Shown in pieces: positions 59,795-64,000 of a DNA stretch of 64,000 nucleotides (positions within the stretch are counted from its first letter, which is position 1; the number at the start of each line of letters is the position of its first letter). The notes under the pieces were generated by a model. It saw only the letters and a program-made list of their open reading frames with translations. It made no database searches and had not been told where the DNA came from. The DNA is from an uncultured Microscilla sp. (GTDB lineage: Bacteria; Bacteroidota; Bacteroidia; Cytophagales; Microscillaceae). The position numbers were made by a program, and so were the translations under genes. The DNA lies in NCBI RefSeq assembly GCF_947493425.1, contig NZ_CANLRP010000016.1, positions 1-64,000 on the forward strand. The letters are read 5' to 3'.

Positions 59795-61696
59795 TTATTC
59801 TATAATTGAATTTGCTTGCTTCAGCTTTAATACCTGCTCAGGTACATGTTGGTCAAACTTAAAGCCAATCAATAAAACATCATCTATTTGTGTACCTTTT
59901 CCAATCCAGTCCAGCAGAGTTTGCTCATATACTGCTTTTTGCTTTTCAAAATCTAATTGGTGGTGATCCAGCAACATTTGACGCAAACGTTTGCCCATAA
60001 ATTTTCTTTTTTCAGGTCCTCCAAACTGGTCTTGGTAACCGTCTGAAAACATATAACATACCGTAGTATGGTCAAGGGCAATGGTATGCTTGGTAAAAGT
60101 GCGTTCGTCTTTGTTGATCACCACATCACCAATTGGGTAACGGTCTCCCTTGATGGTGTGCAGCTCGCCTTGCTGAATATACACCAAAGGGTTTTTGGCT
60201 CCCGCAAAATGCAATTGTTGGGTAGCTGTATCTATTACTATCATTGCCATATCCATACCGTCTTGATTGAGGGTGTCTTTTTGGCGCAACGAATCACGAA
60301 TGCCTATGTGCAAGTTTTTGAGAATGAGGTCGGGTTCAGTGACCTGTTTTTGATTGACTATTTCGTTGAGCAACGCACTACCCACCATGCTCATAAAAGC
60401 CCCTGGTACACCGTGCCCGGTACAATCTATAGCAGCATACACCACTTTCTTGTCAACTACCCCAAACCAATAAAAATCACCACTGACAATTTGATAGGGA
60501 CGATAATAAATAAACGACTGAGGAAGCACAGTTTTAATCAAAGTTTGGTCGGGCAAAATGGCTTGCTGAATGCGTTGGGCGTAGTTGATGCTTTCGGTAA
60601 TTTTTTTGTTTTTGCTGCCTATTTGCTCATTTTTATTTCTTATTTCTTCGTTTTGCTGCTCAATTTCAAAGTTTCGTTCTTTTAGCTGATTGCGTTGTAC
60701 AGTAAGCAACGCGTTGGTGCGTTTTTGTACTCGGTTGTTTCTATACAGCACAAATGCCAGCACCAGCAGCAATACGAGCCCCACCGTAATCGACGAAATC
60801 AAGGTGCGTTGTTGAGCCTTGTCCAGTTCTAGTCTATCTAGTTTTTGGCGTTGTTTGAGTAGTTGCAAGGCGCCATCTTTTAACTTTAATTGGTTGTTTT
60901 TAATTTCCAACTCCTTGATTACCAGACTATCGGCAAGCTTTAGGCGTATCGATTCTGCAATAAACAAACTGTCAGAAAGGCTGTCTTTGGCAAGTTCCAA
61001 TAGTTTTTGAGCTATTTCACGTTGTTGTAGTTTTATTCCTGCACTTTTCAGGCGTTTATCTATAGCCTTTAGTTTGGCTTGTTTGGCAAGCAATTCCCGT
61101 TCCTTGGCTTTCAGCTCTACATCCTTGTCTTTAAGTTCATACTCTTTAGAGCTTAATTTGTCTTTGGTAGAAGTGGCAAGAAAAGTAAGATAATCGGTAA
61201 ACTCTACATATAGCTTTTGATAATATTTGCGTGCTTTTCGGTAACGGCCCTTCTTTTTTTCGCGCAGTGTATTATAGGTAGGAATGGCATTTTCGGTCAA
61301 AAAGCGGTATACCTGCCATTTGTCTATGGCATTGTTACGGTATAGTTCACGGTAAATGTCATACGCTTTTTCGTAGTATTTGGCGGCCGCCAAGTAGTCA
61401 TCGTGAAAAGACGCCGATAAATCGCCCAGGTTGGTATAAGCCATGGCCATGCCAGTAGTATAAGAAATGTCCATTGCCAGCCCCAGGGCACGTTTGGTAT
61501 AACTCTCGGCTGCACTTGGGCTGCTCTTCTGGAGCAATCCCCCCAGTTTGTTCAATACATCTACTTGGTTATTGTCTTTTTTGCTTGCGTCTACCAGTAT
61601 TTTTAGGCTGTTAATTTTATGGCTTTGTGCCCCAACCATTGCTGGAAAAAAAAATAGCACAATGGCAAACAACGCACCCAATAATTTATTTATCAC
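59795..61696 (-). CDS. RsbU/SpoIIE-type serine phosphatase with TPR and coiled-coil sensor
   Basis: 633 aa. A signal peptide (LLGALFAIVLFFFPAMVGAQ), a few TPR-like repeats (~35-135), a long coiled coil (~165-295, with Lys/Glu/Leu-rich KDKDVELKAKERELLAKQAK), one membrane segment (~302-320, ISSITVGLVLLLVLAFVLY), a second coiled coil and a C-terminal PP2C-like SpoIIE domain (~395-620). Its metal motifs are present: SGDFYWFGVVDKKVVYAAIDCTGHGVPGAFMSM (DF.W..., D-CTGHG), DGMDMAMIVID, and SDGYQDQFGG. It should dephosphorylate anti-sigma antagonist-like proteins, as RsbU does, in response to an envelope signal. No partner-switch gene is adjacent. Confidence 0.9.
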   Translation of the reverse strand: MINKLLGALFAIVLFFFPAMVGAQSHKINSLKILVDASKKDNNQVDVLNKLGGLLQKSSPSAAESYTKRALGLAMDISYTTGMAMAYTNLGDLSASFHDDYLAAAKYYEKAYDIYRELYRNNAIDKWQVYRFLTENAIPTYNTLREKKKGRYRKARKYYQKLYVEFTDYLTFLATSTKDKLSSKEYELKDKDVELKAKERELLAKQAKLKAIDKRLKSAGIKLQQREIAQKLLELAKDSLSDSLFIAESIRLKLADSLVIKELEIKNNQLKLKDGALQLLKQRQKLDRLELDKAQQRTLISSITVGLVLLLVLAFVLYRNNRVQKRTNALLTVQRNQLKERNFEIEQQNEEIRNKNEQIGSKNKKITESINYAQRIQQAILPDQTLIKTVLPQSFIYYRPYQIVSGDFYWFGVVDKKVVYAAIDCTGHGVPGAFMSMVGSALLNEIVNQKQVTEPDLILKNLHIGIRDSLRQKDTLNQDGMDMAMIVIDTATQQLHFAGAKNPLVYIQQGELHTIKGDRYPIGDVVINKDERTFTKHTIALDHTTVCYMFSDGYQDQFGGPEKRKFMGKRLRQMLLDHHQLDFEKQKAVYEQTLLDWIGKGTQIDDVLLIGFKFDQHVPEQVLKLKQANSIIE

Positions 61697-61841
61697 ATCT
61701 ACAACTTTAAATTCGAAAGATTGCCCAAACGATTGTTATGAACTGAAGTTTATTTTGCCAAAAAAGACAAAAACTATACCCAGCCCTTGTTACACTATGC
61801 AGTTTTAAACTCCTTTGGGCGATATTTGTTGTTCGAAGCTT

Positions 61842-62462
61842 TTAGTTTTTTGTCTGAGTAATATCCATCAATAATTTTTTAAACTTATTGGTGTTGTAGG
61901 CTGCCATCCCAGTATGTTTTACTACGATTTTGCCTTGCGGTGAAATCACAAAAGTGGTAGGAATGGTTTTCGAACTATAAGCATGGGGCAATGGGGTTGC
62001 TTGAGTATACACCGGAAAATCGTACCCTTTACGTCGAATAAATCGGGCAGCTTTTTCAGGGTCGTCATCCAGCGACAGCATCACAAATTTGATATGTTTA
62101 GAATGTACTTCTTGGTACAATTGATAAATATCGGGCATTTCGGCAATGCAAGGAGGGCACCACGAAGCCCATATATTCAAAAAAACTGTTTTACCCCTCA
62201 GGTCGGCAAAGTTGAAAGGTTTGCCGTCCAACGACCGCAATTTAAAATTATAGGGAGCAGTCGTTTGTGCTTCTTTTTTGTGAGCGCTTGCCTGCACAAA
62301 GCCTGTTTTTAGTACCAGTTGCTGCATACCTGCCGCAAGGTCTTTATACCAACCAGTGACCCACAAAATCCCTATGATTACTAAAAGCACTGCCCATTCG
62401 ATAAGCGCTCGCTTAAGCGATTTCTTTCTTTTCTTCTTTGATTGTTTTTCTTGATCCGTCAT
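61842..62462 (-). CDS. TlpA/ResA-type membrane-anchored thioredoxin
   Basis: 206 aa. A charged N-terminus (KQSKKKRKKSLKRALIEW) and one membrane segment (~25-42, AVLLVIIGILWVTGWY) precede a periplasmic thioredoxin-fold domain of the TlpA-like AhpC/TSA branch. The active site is FLNIWASWCPPCIAEMPDI (CPPC, ~105), followed by KFVMLSLDDDPEKAARFI and the cis-Pro loop TIPTTFVISPQG. It probably reduces disulfides, for example for cytochrome c maturation or extracytoplasmic proteins. Single gene. The N-terminus positively charged inside fits the orientation. Confidence 0.9.
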   Translation of the reverse strand: MTDQEKQSKKKRKKSLKRALIEWAVLLVIIGILWVTGWYKDLAAGMQQLVLKTGFVQASAHKKEAQTTAPYNFKLRSLDGKPFNFADLRGKTVFLNIWASWCPPCIAEMPDIYQLYQEVHSKHIKFVMLSLDDDPEKAARFIRRKGYDFPVYTQATPLPHAYSSKTIPTTFVISPQGKIVVKHTGMAAYNTNKFKKLLMDITQTKN

Positions 62463-62556
62463 TCTTGATCTTCGATCTAATTACTACCACAAAACAAAGG
62501 CAATGGCGAAATAATTCATTACAGTAGCTACCTTTTATCTGCCTGTTATGCTACAG

Positions 62557-62775
62557 CAATACTCCGCAGTGATTTTCGTCAAAGTTGGTTGCTGGTGATC
62601 AGTTATTGATGAATTTAAAAACTATTTAATTGGGTGTTTAGGCGTAAAACCGAAACACTTTTAAAAATAAAGTGAGTAAGCAATCTTAATATAAAATACT
62701 GGTTTACAGTATTTAACAAGGTGAGTGTTTACTCGAATCAACTATGGACTATCGACTAAATACTATGGACTATTG
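62557..62775 (+). repeat. RB2 element, copy 4
   Basis: 219 bp with ends CAATACTCCGCAG and GGACTATTG, flanked by perfect CTACAG duplications (62551-62556, 62776-62781). It lacks the middle palindromic part present in copies 1-3. The remainder of 62463-63027 shows no gene. Confidence 0.9.
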
Positions 62776-63027
62776 CTACAGGTATTGGTTGTGATAAGCG
62801 ACCACCTTTGCAAAAGACGCAAAGCACTTATACGGATTTATAATACATAAGTTGCTACCTATAAATACTGCTATTTTGAACTTGTAACCATTCTCTGAAA
62901 TTACCGTTTAGACCATAGCTAACTGCTTGAAATATTGAGAATTATCATTTGATGTGTGTGCACGAAGTGATATTTTATATTGGTATATATAAGTTTATTA
63001 TAAAAATAATACAAAATATTGAATGCA

Positions 63028-64000
63028 ATGAATTACAAATGTCTGCTATTAAGTCTATTTATCTTTACGCTAATTGTTCATAACCAACTCATCGCCCAAA
63101 CTGCCACTTATTCGCAATATCACCTTTCGCCTATGCAAACCAATCCGGCAATGATAGGCACTTATAACCAACCCCTTGCCTTGATGAGTTACCGTCAGGT
63201 AAGCCTGGGAAGTGGTTTGTTAGGCTCCAATACAGCCTTCGAGACACCTATGATTTCGTTGTTGTACCCCATAAAATCTAAGAATAAAGGAAGACTGGGC
63301 GGTACTGGTTTTTCGGTGATCAATGACCGGGCAGGTGGGGGAGGCACCCTGCAAACCACTGGACTACAGGCAGGATTTGCGTATAATCAGCAACTAGGCA
63401 AAACCCATTATTTAAGCATGGGGGTGCAAGGGGGATATTTTTGGCAAAACCTCAATACCTCTCAACTTACTACTGGGAATCAGTGGGTTGATGGACAGTT
63501 TTTGGGCGAAATAGCCAATAACGAAGCAATAGGGACAGCCCCTGTGAGTTTTCCTACGGCGAGTGCTGGTTTATATTGGTACTTTACCAATACCGATTCT
63601 ACTTCTGACATAAAGGCTTACCTTGGAGTGTCGGGGCAAAACCTAAACCGTCCTGATGTATCTTTTAACCCCAACGAAAAAGAACTGTTGCCAATCAACC
63701 TGGTGGTGACAGGAGGCTTTACCGTATTTGACAATCAAACCATCAAAGTGATGCCCAATGTTCGGTGGGTAGAACGAGTAGGGCTAAGCCGACAGATCAA
63801 CGCTGGTACTTTGCTTTGGTACCAGTTGGGCTCCCCCGAAGACAAACCTCAAACAAATGTAGGACTAGGTATGTGGTACAACTCGCACGGCATAGCCAAT
63901 GTATCCTTTGAGTTTAACCAGCCCCATTATATGGTAGCCATTGGCTATGGTTTTGCGGCTACTAAAAGCGCCCCACAGGTCAATACCTTTGAGGTAAAGT
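63028..64000 (+). CDS. PorP/SprF-family type IX secretion protein, partial
   Basis: First 324 residues; the gene runs off the window. Signal peptide (MNYKCLLLSLFIFTLIVHNQ) ends at LIAQ and leads into the PorP/SprF pattern: YSQYHLSPMQTNPAMIGTYN, then MSYRQVSLGSG, GRLGGTGFSVINDRAGGGG, GLQAGFAYNQQLGKTHYLSMGVQGGYF, and repeated barrel strands including VGLGMWYNSHGIANVSFEF. These proteins form outer-membrane barrels that help present surface proteins in the type IX secretion/gliding machinery. The start follows an AT-rich leader. Confidence 0.9.
   Translation, partial: MNYKCLLLSLFIFTLIVHNQLIAQTATYSQYHLSPMQTNPAMIGTYNQPLALMSYRQVSLGSGLLGSNTAFETPMISLLYPIKSKNKGRLGGTGFSVINDRAGGGGTLQTTGLQAGFAYNQQLGKTHYLSMGVQGGYFWQNLNTSQLTTGNQWVDGQFLGEIANNEAIGTAPVSFPTASAGLYWYFTNTDSTSDIKAYLGVSGQNLNRPDVSFNPNEKELLPINLVVTGGFTVFDNQTIKVMPNVRWVERVGLSRQINAGTLLWYQLGSPEDKPQTNVGLGMWYNSHGIANVSFEFNQPHYMVAIGYGFAATKSAPQVNTFEVK

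Noticed and set aside
1-64000. tRNA, rRNA or known riboswitch
   Set aside because: No T-loop/acceptor pattern, rRNA segment or recognisable riboswitch core was found by eye; a covariance-model scan would be decisive.

Overview
The window looks like chromosome from a gliding marine Bacteroidetes of the Cytophagales type (Microscilla-like; this is inference from content, not a database match). The signs are a SusC/SusD pair, a PorP/SprF-type protein of the type IX secretion/gliding system, several TPR-plus-membrane-segment sensors, DUF3857 proteins, many short lipoprotein signals, few Shine-Dalgarno sites, and promoter-like TAnnTTTG boxes. Most genes are ordinary chromosomal genes. The spaces between them are crowded with short inverted-repeat elements.

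Layout. 0-9.7 kb: 3-methyladenine DNA glycosylase, TPR histidine kinase, membrane protein, exported RidA-like lipoprotein, a kinase-fold protein lacking key catalytic residues, a VWA/OmpA lipoprotein and an SCP2 protein. 10.2-15.9 kb: SusC-SusD operon, then a GH3 N-acetylhexosaminidase-like lipoprotein. 16-20.4 kb: a reverse-strand TPR regulator plus membrane protein pair and a small exported protein. 20.4-21.7 kb: a dead IS630-type insertion sequence with a small element inserted in it. 21.9-32.7 kb: lipoprotein, ADP-ribosylglycohydrolase, AraC/GyrI regulator, UvrA, DUF6122, serine beta-lactamase-like lipoprotein, small proteins, SixA. 32.8-38.7 kb: histidine genes hisG-hisD-hisC-hisB on the minus strand, preceded by a small ORF whose last 14 codons include nine His codons. 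This is a strong candidate for a his-operon attenuator leader peptide. 38.9-42 kb: Rpe and a DUF3857 protein.

42-51.8 kb is an accessory, decaying region: SigZ-like sigma factor, wrecked NHL-repeat gene, stacked mobile elements, an unknown 834-aa protein, and a truncated polymorphic-toxin-like gene with an in-frame stop. The toxin's C-terminus looks like a PD-(D/E)xK nuclease and is followed 7 bp later by a probable immunity gene and a fragment of a second, Imm1-like immunity gene. 51.8-64 kb: transglutaminase/DUF3857 protein, HtpG, HExxH lipoprotein, CIA30-like protein, a probable outer-membrane protein, RsbU-type phosphatase, TlpA-type thioredoxin and the start of a PorP/SprF gene.

The most distinctive feature is the collection of non-autonomous repeats. 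RB1: six copies, terminal repeat GGAATGGTG, 3-bp TWA target duplication. RB2: four copies, ends CAATACTCC/GGACTATTG, target duplication about 5-6 bp. RB3: two copies, ends TGTACGAAGT. RB4: ends AGTAAAAC. RB5: one copy, ends TGCATTGG, CTAG duplication. There is also a 29-bp micro-hairpin in six copies. They are nested in one another and in the IS, so their relative ages can be read. All functional calls rest on motifs read by eye; no search was run.
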